Of a stretch of DNA of 64,000 nucleotides, positions 36,144-44,739 are shown piece after piece. The stretch comes from an uncultured Oscillospiraceae bacterium. Its GTDB lineage: Bacteria; Bacillota; Clostridia; Oscillospirales; Oscillospiraceae. Position numbers and translations under genes: made by a program. Positions within the stretch are counted from its first letter, which is position 1. Every line of letters starts with the position of its first letter. The stretch lies in NCBI GenBank assembly GCA_947629795.1, contig CANRFC010000012.1:1-64000 (forward strand). Reading direction: 5' to 3'. The notes below the pieces were generated by a model, which saw only the letters and a list, made by a program, of their open reading frames with translations, was not told where the DNA came from and did not search any database.

Positions 36144-36172
36144 GCGGGCGGGTGAGGACACCCGCCCCTTAC
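36144..36172 (-). repeat. Intergenic palindromic repeat
   Basis: Third unit of the family at 29381-29459: leftward it reads GTAAGGGGCGGG-TGTCCTCA-CCCGCCCGC. It folds as a stem with loop TCCT, between gdpP and rplI. It could also slow or terminate transcription, but no U-run follows. Confidence 0.55.
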
Positions 36173-36193
36173 GGGGTGGTGTAAGACCTGCGC

Positions 36194-38194
36194 TTATTCT
36201 TCCTCGCAGTATTTGTCGATGGCGGCCAGGAGGTCGGTCTTGACCTCCTCCACGGTCTTGTCGGGGATCTGGGCCCCGGCCACGGCGGCGTTGCCCCCGC
36301 CGCCCAGCTGCTCCACGATGACCTGGACGTTGGTCTGGCCCAGGCTCCGGGCCGAGAGGATGACCCGGCCGTCCTCATTGGGGAAGAGGACGAAGGAGGC
36401 GGACACCCCCGCCACGGTGAGCAGCTCGTCGGCGGCCTGGGCGGCGGTGACCCGGTCCACCGGGTGGTCCAGGGCGGAGACCGCCATGTCCCCCCGGTAC
36501 ATCTTGGCTTCCTTCATGATCTCATACCGGGTGATGGTGTGGCCCAGGTCGTTTTTGAAGAACCGGCGCACCTCGGTGGTGTCGGCCCCCGCCCGGCGGA
36601 GGAAGGCCGCGGCGTCAAAGGTCCTCGAGCCGGTGCGGATGGTGAAGTTCTTGCTGTCCAGCACGATGCCGGCCATGAGGGACTCGGCCTCCCGGCGCAG
36701 CAGGTCGGCGGGCTCCAGGATATACTGCAGAAGCTCGGTGACCAGCTCGGAGGCCGAGGAGGCGTAGGGCTCGTGGAAGCTCAGGGCGGCGCCCTCGATA
36801 TAGCTGGCCGCCCGGCGGTGGTGGTCGATGACCACCACCTTGTTCACGCACTCCAGCAGGTCGGGGGAGAGGACCTGCTCGGGGCGGTTGGTGTCCACCA
36901 CCACCAGCAGGGAGTTGACGTCGGCCTGGATGAGGGCGTCCTGGGAGGAGAGGAAGACCCCTTCGTACTCGGGCAGGGCGGAGAGCTCCTCCACCAGAGC
37001 CTCGGCGGGGTTGGGCCGGTCGTCCCGGACGATGTGGGCGGACACACCCCGCTTCCGGGCGATGGCCACGATGCCGGCGGCGGGGCCGATGCAGTCCAGG
37101 TCGGGGAACTTGTGGCCCATGACGAAGACCTGGGAGGCGTCCCCGATGAGCTCGCTGAGGGCGTTGGCCATCACCCGGCTCTTCACCTTGGTGTGCTTCT
37201 CGGTCTCCTGGGCCCGGCCGCCGTAGAACTCAAAGCTGAACTTGTTCTTCACCACCGCCTGGTCGCCCCCCCGGGACAGGGCCATCTCAATGGCCAGGGA
37301 GGCGAACTGGAACAGGTCGGTGAGGGTCTCGGCGTCCCGGCCCACGCCGATGGACAGGGTGGCGGGGAGCCCCGAGGGGTTGAGCACCTCGTGGATCTGG
37401 TCCAGCACGTCGAACTTCTTCTCCAGGAAGCCGGCCAGGTAACGCTGCTCGAAGAGGAAGAGGTAGTGGTCCCGCTCATACCGGCACAGAAGGCCGTGGG
37501 TGGGGGCGCACCACTCGTCCAGGCGGCGGTTGATGTCCGAGAGCATGGCCGACTTCAGGTTGTCGTTGACCCCCTTGAAGACCTCCTCGTAGTTGTCCAG
37601 CTCCAGGATAGCCACCACCGGGCGGGAGGCGGCGTACTCCTCCCGGCACTGGGACAGCTCGGTGACCTCCACCCAGTAGGAGGTGGCCAGGTAGCTGTCC
37701 TTCCCGGTGCCGTCGGTGCGGACCAGGTGGCCGAAGACCAGGAACCGCCTGCCATCGATGGTCACCTCGCCGGGGCACTGCTCCCGGCCCTCCATGAGCC
37801 AGCGGGGGTCGAAGCCGGGGACGGCGTCGGCGATCTTCAGATCGAAGAGGTGGTCCCGCTCCCCGGTGATCTGGAGGAACTTGTCGTTGGACCAGATGAT
37901 CTCCCCGGTGGCGGGGCGGAAGATGACCATGGGCAGGGGGGCATTGACCATGGTGTCCTTGGCGGCCACGTCCATGTTGTCGGACAGGGCGTCAATGTAC
38001 CCCACGATCTCCTTTTTCTGGGCCTCGGTGCGCCGGCGGAAGTAGATAAACAGGGCCAGCACCACCACGGCCTCGGCCCCGGCCAGGACATAGTGCCCCG
38101 CCAGGGCGGTGGCCACGGCAAAGGCGGCCAGGAAGATGAAATACACCCGGAAGCTGGTGGGCTCCAGCAGGTGGGAGAGTCCTTTCTTGTGCGT
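36194..38194 (-). CDS. gdpP: Cyclic-di-AMP phosphodiesterase GdpP
   Basis: Membrane enzyme that hydrolyses c-di-AMP to pApA. Two helices at the N-terminus, PAS-like domain, degenerate GGDEF (about 170-305), DHH domain (GHKFPDLDCIGPAAG, then VVVDTNRPEQV and VVIDHHRR) and DHHA1 end with GGGGNAAVAGAQ. From the promoter and the AAAGGAGG ribosome site (38203-38210), the only codon at normal distance is ACG at 38192-38194 (8-base spacing), giving 666 residues opening THKKGLSHLLEP, where relatives usually have Met near that point. An upstream ATG lies in the -10 box and cannot be used. First gene of the long operon to 27025. Confidence 0.92.
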   Translation of the reverse strand, partial: THKKGLSHLLEPTSFRVYFIFLAAFAVATALAGHYVLAGAEAVVVLALFIYFRRRTEAQKKEIVGYIDALSDNMDVAAKDTMVNAPLPMVIFRPATGEIIWSNDKFLQITGERDHLFDLKIADAVPGFDPRWLMEGREQCPGEVTIDGRRFLVFGHLVRTDGTGKDSYLATSYWVEVTELSQCREEYAASRPVVAILELDNYEEVFKGVNDNLKSAMLSDINRRLDEWCAPTHGLLCRYERDHYLFLFEQRYLAGFLEKKFDVLDQIHEVLNPSGLPATLSIGVGRDAETLTDLFQFASLAIEMALSRGGDQAVVKNKFSFEFYGGRAQETEKHTKVKSRVMANALSELIGDASQVFVMGHKFPDLDCIGPAAGIVAIARKRGVSAHIVRDDRPNPAEALVEELSALPEYEGVFLSSQDALIQADVNSLLVVVDTNRPEQVLSPDLLECVNKVVVIDHHRRAASYIEGAALSFHEPYASSASELVTELLQYILEPADLLRREAESLMAGIVLDSKNFTIRTGSRTFDAAAFLRRAGADTTEVRRFFKNDLGHTITRYEIMKEAKMYRGDMAVSALDHPVDRVTAAQAADELLTVAGVSASFVLFPNEDGRVILSARSLGQTNVQVIVEQLGGGGNAAVAGAQIPDKTVEEVKTDLLAAIDKYCEEE

Positions 38195-38234
38195 AGCGCT
38201 CGCCTCCTTTGAAGGGGACAATACTTGAATATAC

Positions 38235-38263
38235 ATTATAACAGAAGCAGAGGGAAAATACAA
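38235..38263 (-). promoter_or_regulatory. Promoter of the gdpP-rplI-dnaB operon
   Basis: Leftward TTGTAT (38258-38263), 17-base spacer, consensus TATAAT (38235-38240), about 40 bases upstream of the ACG start. Confidence 0.8.
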
Positions 38264-38294
38264 GTAAGACGGGGGCGCCGCAGAGACAAAAAGG

Positions 38295-38330
38295 GTCCCC
38301 CGGGAGGCCCTTGGGGGCCTCCCGGGGGAC
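38295..38330 (-). terminator. Terminator of the TetR-linked operon
   Basis: Perfect 16-bp GC-rich stem (38295-38310 with 38315-38330, loop TTGG) followed leftward by TTTTT (38288-38292). It ends the operon finishing with the lyase gene. Confidence 0.9.
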
Positions 38331-38352
38331 GGGAGAGAGGGAGTTTTGGCGT

Positions 38353-39810
38353 TTAAAGGCCCTTTTCCACCAAGGCAAAGGCGTCACTGACCTGCTTTTT
38401 GGCCTGGGTGAGCCAGGCCTCGTTGTCCCGGCGGTTCTTCTGTCCGGCCTCCAGCAGCTTCCGGGTGTCCTCGGGCTTGGGGGTGCCGCCGGTGACCTTG
38501 GCGTTGAGGCTGGCCAGGGGGTCCAGCATCTGGGCGATCTGCTCGTCGGTGCGCTCCACCACGAAGCCCACCGCCTTCACCGAGGCCTCCTTCATCAGCT
38601 CGCCGGTCATGTTCTCCACCGCCAGGCGGTCCTGGTCCATGAGGGTGTGGATCATGTTGCCCACGATGTGGTGGGTCTTGACGAAGGGCTCGCCCACCTC
38701 CATGGTGAGCTGCTCGGTCATGTGGGTGGCGGCGGTGAAGCCGTCCCGGGCCCGGGCCAGGGCCACGTCCTTGCGGATCCTGGAGCGCTCCAGAGCCAGG
38801 CGGAGCAGCTTCAGATCGCTGACGAGGCCGTCGGCGGTGTCGAAGATGGTGTAGCAATAGGAATAGGTCTCATAGATGGGGAAGAGGCTGATGCTGCCGC
38901 CGGAGGCGAAAGCGTTCAGCATCTGGGCGTACACCGGGGTGGCGCTCTTGCGCAGGGCGGCGCCGGGGTGGTAGTTCTTCTTCTGGGGCATGATGGAGGA
39001 GCCGCCGCAGATGCTGGCGTCGCCGTCCAGGATGCCGCACTCCGTGCTGGCGAAGAAGTCCAGGTCGTGGCCCACCCGGCTCAGGGTGCCGCTGAGGATG
39101 GCCATGGCGGCCTCTACCTCCAGGTAATAGTCCACCGCCGAGTTGGCCATGAGGGTGTTTTCCAGGGCCCCGTCGAAGCCCAGGAGCTCGGCCAGACGAT
39201 ACTTGTTGAGCCGGAAGGCGCTGCCGATCCCCGCCCCCGCTCCCATGGGACACTGGTTGATGATCCCGTAGGCGTGGCGCAGGCGGCTCAGGTCGTTTTC
39301 CAGGCAGAGGTGGATGCTCATGAGGTAGTGGCCCCAGGTGCCGGGCTGGGCGGGCTGGCCGTAAGTATAGTAGGGGATGACGGTCTCCATGTTCTCCTGG
39401 GCCTGGGCCTCCAGGGTCTTCTGGGTGGCAATGATCTCGTCCATGAGCTGCCACACGATCCGGCGCATGTTCATGCGGTGTTCCGTGAAGTAGATGTCGT
39501 TCCGACTGCGGCCCACGTGGAGCTTGCAGGCGGTGTCCATGCCGATCTGGTCATAGAGGGCCTGCTCGTAGACAAAGAAGATGTCCTGGCCGTGGGCGGC
39601 GTTTTTCAGGTCCTCCTCGGTGACCGAGGCCAGAACGGCTACCAGGCCCTTGTCGATCTTCTCATACTCCTCGCGGGTGAGAAAGCCCTGTTCCACCAGC
39701 ATCATGGCGTAGGCCCGGTTGAGCCAGGTCTCCAGATCGGCCCGGTACTTGCAGTCGTGGAAAAGCTCCTTCTTTTCTGTTTGGATATAGCTTTGCATCA
39801 ATTCGTCCAT
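38353..39810 (-). CDS. Argininosuccinate lyase-like protein (fumarase/aspartase superfamily)
   Basis: A 485-residue relative of ArgH. LHVGRSRND (97-105) and SSIMPQKKN (271-279) match the superfamily signatures, and the three-helix-bundle order is kept. The usual TH-x-Q catalytic His is replaced: here TYGQ (residues 149-152). No argG or other arginine genes are nearby; it ends an operon with an asparaginase-like protein and a Na+ symporter. It probably makes fumarate from a succinyl-amine substrate other than argininosuccinate, or works in reverse. Start chosen as ATG 39810 (GGAG at 9 bases); 39825 is the alternative. Confidence 0.75.
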   Translation of the reverse strand: MDELMQSYIQTEKKELFHDCKYRADLETWLNRAYAMMLVEQGFLTREEYEKIDKGLVAVLASVTEEDLKNAAHGQDIFFVYEQALYDQIGMDTACKLHVGRSRNDIYFTEHRMNMRRIVWQLMDEIIATQKTLEAQAQENMETVIPYYTYGQPAQPGTWGHYLMSIHLCLENDLSRLRHAYGIINQCPMGAGAGIGSAFRLNKYRLAELLGFDGALENTLMANSAVDYYLEVEAAMAILSGTLSRVGHDLDFFASTECGILDGDASICGGSSIMPQKKNYHPGAALRKSATPVYAQMLNAFASGGSISLFPIYETYSYCYTIFDTADGLVSDLKLLRLALERSRIRKDVALARARDGFTAATHMTEQLTMEVGEPFVKTHHIVGNMIHTLMDQDRLAVENMTGELMKEASVKAVGFVVERTDEQIAQMLDPLASLNAKVTGGTPKPEDTRKLLEAGQKNRRDNEAWLTQAKKQVSDAFALVEKGL

Positions 39811-39854
39811 AAGAGAATACTCCATTCATTAAGGCTTTTGGAAATGAGGAGGGC

Positions 39855-40550
39855 TCAGACCTGGGACAATTCCCGGGGGACGGGCCTTTTGTAAAAGCGG
39901 GTGAGGATGGGGCGCAGAACTCTGACCCAGAACTGGAGCAGGGGGCCGGTGAGCAGAAGACTGACCAGCGTCCCCCAGCCCCAGGTGCCTCCCAGGACCC
40001 AGCCGATGGCAAACCAGAGAACGTCTGAGAGGACACGGGCTGTCCCGATGGCAAGGCCGGTGCGCCGGGAAACACAGAGCATGATGATCTCCAGGCAGCT
40101 CCCGCCCCGGTCCGGGTAGAGGTAGACGGCGATACCGGCGGCGTTGATGACCAGGCCCAGAAGCATGTAGGCAAACCGGGCGGGATAGCTCTCCGGGACC
40201 GGGGGGAGAAGGGGGAGCATCAGGTCCACCATGGGCCCCAGGATCAGGGTGGTGAGGACGGTGGTCAGCCCCACAGAGTGCCTGTCCAGGAGAAAGCCCA
40301 CGGGGAAAATGATCAGGCCGACGATGACGATGGCGATCCCCAGATCCACATGGAAGAGATTGCTGATCCCCTCGTCTACCATATAGATGGGGGCCACGCC
40401 CACCCCGCTCTGGAAGGCCATTCGGGCGCCGTAGCCGGATATGGCCATGCCGGGGAGGATCAGAAGCAGGCTCCGCAGCAAGAGGGAGGGAGAGGGCGGC
40501 GCATCAGGATGGGCCCCTTCGCAGCCTGCCGGAGGCGGGATGGGGGTCAT
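39855..40550 (-). CDS. YczE/YitT-like membrane protein
   Basis: A 231-residue protein with about five helices. GMAISGYGARMAFQSGVGVAPIYMVDEGIS, LIIFPVGFLLDRHSVGLTTVLTTLILGPMVDLML and GIAVYLYPDRGGSCLEIIMLCVSRRTGLAIGTARVLSDV follow the YczE pattern, where GxGPwD-like motifs repeat. Relatives are poorly characterised membrane proteins. ATG 40550 overlaps the stop of the symporter (ATGA), so it is coupled to it. Possible role: export or transport of an operon-related metabolite. Confidence 0.8.
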   Translation of the reverse strand: MTPIPPPAGCEGAHPDAPPSPSLLLRSLLLILPGMAISGYGARMAFQSGVGVAPIYMVDEGISNLFHVDLGIAIVIVGLIIFPVGFLLDRHSVGLTTVLTTLILGPMVDLMLPLLPPVPESYPARFAYMLLGLVINAAGIAVYLYPDRGGSCLEIIMLCVSRRTGLAIGTARVLSDVLWFAIGWVLGGTWGWGTLVSLLLTGPLLQFWVRVLRPILTRFYKRPVPRELSQV

Positions 40551-41959
40551 GCCGCGGCAGAGGCCTTGCCGTTCATGCTCAGAGAGCCGGCGACACAGAT
40601 GACCAGGCTGATGGCGCAGGCAAAGATGTTGCCGATGGCGCCCTGGCCCATGGCGATGAAGACGATGTCCAGAATGACGCTGGAGGCGCAGCCGATGATC
40701 ATGGCGTAGGCAACGGCCTTGCTGTTCAGCTTCTTCCAGAAGAAGCCCAGCAGCACGGGGATGGCGACCACGGGGCCGAAGGCGTTGCCGCCGATCTTGA
40801 AGGCGGTGACGATGTCGGGCACCACAATGGCCAGAGCGGCGATGATGGCGGCGCCGGCGGCGATGATGACCCGGCTGGTGGTCAGAAGCTGCTTATCTCC
40901 CATGTTGGGCTTCATGGGCCGGATCACGTCGTCGGTGATGGAGGAGGTCAGCAGAAGCAGGAAGGAGTTGCCGGTGGTGATGAGCAGGGAGAGGATGATG
41001 GCAATGATGATGCCCCGGATGCCCACGGGCATATAGGTGGCGATAAGGCGGGGGACAAAGAGGGAGCCGTCGGTGATCTCGGGGAAGATCTGGCCGATCC
41101 ACAGAGCGGGAGTGGCGGACCAGAAGGTGACGACCAGGCAGACCGCGCAGGCAATGGCCTGGCCCTTGACGGCGGACTTGGTGTCCTTGGCGGCCAGGGA
41201 GTACTTGGAGTAGGAGGGCTCGCAGGACACGTTGAGCACATAGCTGACCATGTAGGAGAAGAACATGATGGGAGTCATGGAGAAGGCACCGTCCATGCTG
41301 AGCTGTTCGGGATTCACGTTGGCCATGGCGGTGGAGAGGCCGCCGGCGGCATTGGCAGCGGTCAAGGGGACGATCACCACGCAGACGATGAGGATGAAAA
41401 TGCTCTGCAGGGAATTGGTGACGGCCGAGCCCCACATGCCGGAGAAGAAGGTGAACAGCACGATGATGGACGCACCGATGATGATGCCCACGGTGGGGGA
41501 GCAGATGCCCAGGGACTCCATCATGGCGCCGAAGGACTTGAACTGGGCGGCGCAGGTGGACAGGCCCACGATGACGATGGACCAGGCGGAGATCTTCTGG
41601 GCCCGCTCACCGAAGCGGCGGGAGATGAAGTCGGGGATGGAGGAGGCGCCGGTATCCCGCATCTTTCCCACCAGGAAGATGAGGATGAACCAGCCGATGT
41701 ACCAGAAGATGTTGGTCATCATGCCGGAGATGCCGGTATTGTGGATGAGCTGATAATTGGAGAACAGGATCGAAGCGCCCATACAGGTGGAGATGATGGA
41801 GCCGGCGATGGTCCAGGTGCCCAGGCTCTGGCTGGCGGTGGTGAAGTCGGCGGCGCTCTTGACCTTCTTCTTCGCCAGGTACAGGCCGATGCCGATGAGG
41901 ATCACATTATAGAGGACGATCACAAGGTAGTCCGCACCGCTTAACAAACTGTTGTGCAT
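40547..41959 (-). CDS. Sodium:solute symporter (SSS family)
   Basis: A 470-residue carrier with 13 predicted helices and the LeuT-like fold. Early segment SQSLGTWTIAGSIISTCMGASILFSN and later LSLLITTGNSFLLLLTSSITDDVIRP are family landmarks; the Na+ site residues are expected in those two helices. It would import the substrate handled by the adjacent asparaginase-like and lyase-like enzymes. ATG 41959 follows AAAGGAGGAAACC, 25 bases after the asparaginase gene. Confidence 0.92.
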   Translation of the reverse strand: MHNSLLSGADYLVIVLYNVILIGIGLYLAKKKVKSAADFTTASQSLGTWTIAGSIISTCMGASILFSNYQLIHNTGISGMMTNIFWYIGWFILIFLVGKMRDTGASSIPDFISRRFGERAQKISAWSIVIVGLSTCAAQFKSFGAMMESLGICSPTVGIIIGASIIVLFTFFSGMWGSAVTNSLQSIFILIVCVVIVPLTAANAAGGLSTAMANVNPEQLSMDGAFSMTPIMFFSYMVSYVLNVSCEPSYSKYSLAAKDTKSAVKGQAIACAVCLVVTFWSATPALWIGQIFPEITDGSLFVPRLIATYMPVGIRGIIIAIILSLLITTGNSFLLLLTSSITDDVIRPMKPNMGDKQLLTTSRVIIAAGAAIIAALAIVVPDIVTAFKIGGNAFGPVVAIPVLLGFFWKKLNSKAVAYAMIIGCASSVILDIVFIAMGQGAIGNIFACAISLVICVAGSLSMNGKASAAA

Positions 41960-41984
41960 ACTGGTTTCCTCCTTTTACGTTCCT

Positions 41985-42992
41985 TTAATTTTCCGAACGG
42001 AAATACATATGGAAGCTCTCTCTGATCTGCTCGGGGGTGCACTCGCTCATGAGCAGCAGGGTCAGCAGGATGCGGGCCTTCGGGCAGTCCAACTGGCCCG
42101 TCATCAGGTAGTTTTTATAGATATAGCTGGGGGAGCCCTCAAAGTCGCCGTAGGTGCTGATGGGGGACTCGCCCTTTCCGGTGCGGGTGCCGATGACGAT
42201 GGGGAGCTTGTCCCCGTACTTTTTCCGCAGGGCCTCCAGCTTGTCGAAGATGGCAGGCACTATGTCACAGCAGCCGGTGCCGGCCACCACGATGCCGTCG
42301 TAGCCGTCCTCCTCGATGTGGTCGAAGACCTTGCCGTCCACGCCCAGATAGCAGTACTGAAACAGCACGTTCTTGGGCTCGGTGGACTTCACATTGAGCC
42401 AGGGCATCTTCCTGCGGACGGGGCGGTTGCGCAGGCTTGCACAGCCCTCGATGACCATGCCCAGGGGGAATTCCGACTGGAAGGCAAACCGGCCGGTGGG
42501 GTGCAGCTTCTGCACGTACTGGGCGGAGTGGATCCAGCCGTTGGTGACCACCACCACGCCCACGCCCCGCAGGGCGTCGGAGGCGGCGGCACTGACGGCG
42601 TCGAAGAGGTTGGCGGGACCGTCGGCGCTGTACATGTCCGAGGTACACATGCCGCCGGTGACCACCACAGGGGCGTCCACATCCTGGAGCAGCAGCTCAA
42701 AGCCGAAGGAGCCCTCCTCCATGCAGTCGGTGCCCATGACGACCACCACACCGTCGGCGCCATCCTCCCGGACCGCCTGGCGGATCTCCTTTGCCGCCTC
42801 TACAATATCTTTGGGCTGCATCATGTAGCCGGCGATGATGTCGGCCCGCTCCTTGAAGGAAAACCGGAGCTTGTTCTGAAACTGGGGCATGCTGCGGATC
42901 AGCGCAAAAAGGTCGATCCGCTCACCGGGAGTGCTGGTCGCGGTGATAGTCGCGCCGGATAAGAGCAGGACACAGATGTGCTTCACGGTCAT
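41985..42992 (-). CDS. Asparaginase-like amidohydrolase
   Basis: A 335-residue member of the bacterial asparaginase family. T15 in LLSGATITA corresponds to the nucleophile Thr, and GTD (87-89) to the second Thr-Asp pair, but the flanking HGTDTxEET reads MGTDCMEEGS. The SADGPANLFDAV motif (122-133) is intact. The catalytic Lys that normally follows it (AADKAS) is not present; the stretch reads AAASDALRG. It could be a divergent amidase acting on an asparagine-like substrate. First gene of the operon. GGAG lies only two bases before the ATG, so GTG 42986 may be the true start. Confidence 0.8.
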   Translation of the reverse strand: MTVKHICVLLLSGATITATSTPGERIDLFALIRSMPQFQNKLRFSFKERADIIAGYMMQPKDIVEAAKEIRQAVREDGADGVVVVMGTDCMEEGSFGFELLLQDVDAPVVVTGGMCTSDMYSADGPANLFDAVSAAASDALRGVGVVVVTNGWIHSAQYVQKLHPTGRFAFQSEFPLGMVIEGCASLRNRPVRRKMPWLNVKSTEPKNVLFQYCYLGVDGKVFDHIEEDGYDGIVVAGTGCCDIVPAIFDKLEALRKKYGDKLPIVIGTRTGKGESPISTYGDFEGSPSYIYKNYLMTGQLDCPKARILLTLLLMSECTPEQIRESFHMYFRSEN

Positions 42993-43088
42993 TTCTCCTT
43001 TCTCTTTTCTGCATATTTTGCGATATGGGCTTGGCTTTGATGCTCACCTCCCGGCCCCCTTGCGGCGGGCAAAAATTTTGAACACAAA

Positions 43089-43109
43089 TCAATGAATTTA
43101 ATTCATTGA
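43089..43109. promoter_or_regulatory. Perfect 21-bp palindrome, candidate TetR operator
   Basis: Arms TCAATGAATT (43089-43098) and AATTCATTGA (43100-43109) around a single T. It sits directly downstream of the leftward operon promoter, so a bound regulator would block transcription. Confidence 0.7.
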
Positions 43110-43119
43110 ATCTAAACCA

Positions 43120-43148
43120 ATAATATTCCCCCGAGCGGAAAATTGCAA
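43120..43148 (-). promoter_or_regulatory. Promoter of the asparaginase-symporter-lyase operon
   Basis: Leftward TTGCAA (43143-43148), 17-base spacer, TATTAT (43120-43125). The start site should be near 43113, four bases before the palindrome. The rest of 42993-43357 is AT-rich regulatory DNA with no gene. Confidence 0.65.
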
Positions 43149-43286
43149 CAGAAAAATGAGTTCAGCGGTCAAAACTGTAAGAAACGCTAAAAATGACGGG
43201 AAATTTTTGGATAATATGCCCGGTAAACGGAAAGCGGGAGCGGAGCAGGTACTTGCTGTATAAGGGGATAGGACGGTCGATTCCTG

Positions 43287-43316
43287 TTGACATTGCCTTG
43301 CTTTAGCGTCTATAAT
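43287..43316 (+). promoter_or_regulatory. Promoter of the TetR gene
   Basis: Consensus TTGACA (43287-43292), 18-base spacer, consensus TATAAT (43311-43316). Confidence 0.8.
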
Positions 43317-43357
43317 GAGCCAAATGGGTATTTACCGAAATAAAAGGAGAACGCGCC

Positions 43358-43960
43358 ATGACGAAGAGGAAGGAACAGGCCGACGCCGCCAGGGCGGCGA
43401 TCATCGAAGCGGGGCGGGAGCTGCTCAGCCAGCGGGAGGCCAAGGATATCAAGATCAAGGATATCATGAAGGCCTGCAGTCTCTCTCCCGGCCTGTTTTA
43501 TCACTATTTTGAATCCAAGGACGCCTTCATCGTGACCCTGGTCACCGAAAGCTGGGACCGTTCCTTTGATATCCTGAATGATCCCGATATCCCGCCCCTC
43601 CGCCGGCTGCGGGAGTACTGTACGGTCGTCCTCCAAAGCCTGATGAATGTCGACCCCCAACTGCGGCGGAACCTGAACACATACCGCATGAGCGATGTGT
43701 ACTCAAAGGAACGGGAGATCCACTATCGGGATGATGCGATGATGAACTCGGTAGAGGAATATATGAGGGATTGGATCGCGAAGGGGGAGTTTTCCTCCGA
43801 CCTCCCGGTGGAGTATATCGCCAAGCTGCTGGTCTACATTGTCCACGGCATCGACTTCAACGCCTCCCTCTACAAGCGGGAGTGGACCGACTGGTCCTGG
43901 TGCGACGAGTTCTTCGACCATGTGGAGGAGAGCCTTCTGAAGCCATACCTCCTGAAATGA
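43358..43960 (+). CDS. TetR family transcriptional regulator
   Basis: A 200-residue regulator. N-terminal helix-turn-helix about 20-60 (AIIEAGRELLSQREAKDIKIKDIMKACSLSPGLFYHYFESKDAF). The C-terminal ligand domain is Trp/Tyr-rich (WTDWSWCDEFFDHVEE), suggesting an aromatic or amphipathic ligand pocket. AAGGAGAACGCGCC precedes the ATG. It is divergent from the asparaginase-lyase operon, whose promoter carries a perfect palindrome, so it is the likely local repressor. Confidence 0.92.
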   Translation: MTKRKEQADAARAAIIEAGRELLSQREAKDIKIKDIMKACSLSPGLFYHYFESKDAFIVTLVTESWDRSFDILNDPDIPPLRRLREYCTVVLQSLMNVDPQLRRNLNTYRMSDVYSKEREIHYRDDAMMNSVEEYMRDWIAKGEFSSDLPVEYIAKLLVYIVHGIDFNASLYKREWTDWSWCDEFFDHVEESLLKPYLLK

Positions 43961-43977
43961 CCCCAGGGCAAAAAAGT

Positions 43978-44010
43978 ACCCCCCGGCGCGGGTGTTCCGC
44001 GCCGGGGGGT
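43978..44010. terminator. Bidirectional terminator
   Basis: Perfect 14-bp stem (43978-43991 with 43997-44010, loop GTGTT), A-run on the left, TTCTTTT on the right. Between TetR and the convergent permease gene. Confidence 0.88.
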
Positions 44011-44079
44011 GTTCTTTTACGTTTGGCAGGGTCCTCTACCGGACCTCCTATGGGAGCTCTTCTGCCTATGCAGAGACCT

Positions 44080-44727
44080 CTATCGGACTTCCTCCGGGTA
44101 CTTCTCCGCCAGGAAATCCCAGTTGGGGAAGAGCCGGGCCATCTCTTGGTCGCCGTAGTGCTCGTCCAGGGCTTGCTCCAGTTTGCCTTGGGGCGGCTGT
44201 CCCAGGCGCCGGGTGTGCCAGCGGTCCAGGGCCAGGCCGGTGGCGGCCAGGTCCAGTGCCAGGACTGCGCCCAGGATCAGGCACAGCAGCCGGCACTTCT
44301 TCCCGGTGAACCGCTCCACCAGCCGATCCAGCCTGGGGCAGACAAACCGGATGAGGACCAGCCCCAACACGCCCCAGAGCAGGGTCATCCGGAGGCTTAC
44401 CCGGCCGGCGAGGTTGAAGGGGTGGTGGCGGTAGTCCCAGGAGATGGCTCCGAAGGCGGCCAGCTGGAAGCCGCTGACCAGCCACTCGATGGCCGAGCCC
44501 GCCAGGGCGCATACCAGGAACTGGAGGGCGGCAGAGGACTTCTTCATCAGGTGGCTGAGGAGATAGCCTCCCACCGCCACGGCGCCGTAGAGCACGCAGA
44601 AGGGCCCCCACAGGGTGGCCGAGTGCCGCTCCCACCGGCCCAGCCGGAGGAGGCACCAGCCCCCTTCCAGGAGATAGCCCAGCACGCTGCCCAGGAGGAA
44701 GAGGCAGAAAAGCGCGGTGAATTGCAT
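44080..44727 (-). CDS. Putative ABC transporter permease, CmpB family
   Basis: A 215-residue membrane protein with about five helices. FCLFLLGSVLGYLLEGGWCLLRLGRWERHSATLWGPFCVLYGAVAVGGYLL is the characteristic start of the CmpB-type putative permease family, with GSAIEWLVSGFQLAAFGAISWDYRHHPFNLAGRVSLRMTLLWG following. The C-terminal 60 residues are cytoplasmic. Function of the family is poorly known. It is last of three genes after NfeD and SPFH; the 12-base gap suggests cotranscription. Confidence 0.85.
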   Translation of the reverse strand: MQFTALFCLFLLGSVLGYLLEGGWCLLRLGRWERHSATLWGPFCVLYGAVAVGGYLLSHLMKKSSAALQFLVCALAGSAIEWLVSGFQLAAFGAISWDYRHHPFNLAGRVSLRMTLLWGVLGLVLIRFVCPRLDRLVERFTGKKCRLLCLILGAVLALDLAATGLALDRWHTRRLGQPPQGKLEQALDEHYGDQEMARLFPNWDFLAEKYPEEVR

Positions 44728-44739
44728 GGGGAATGTCCC

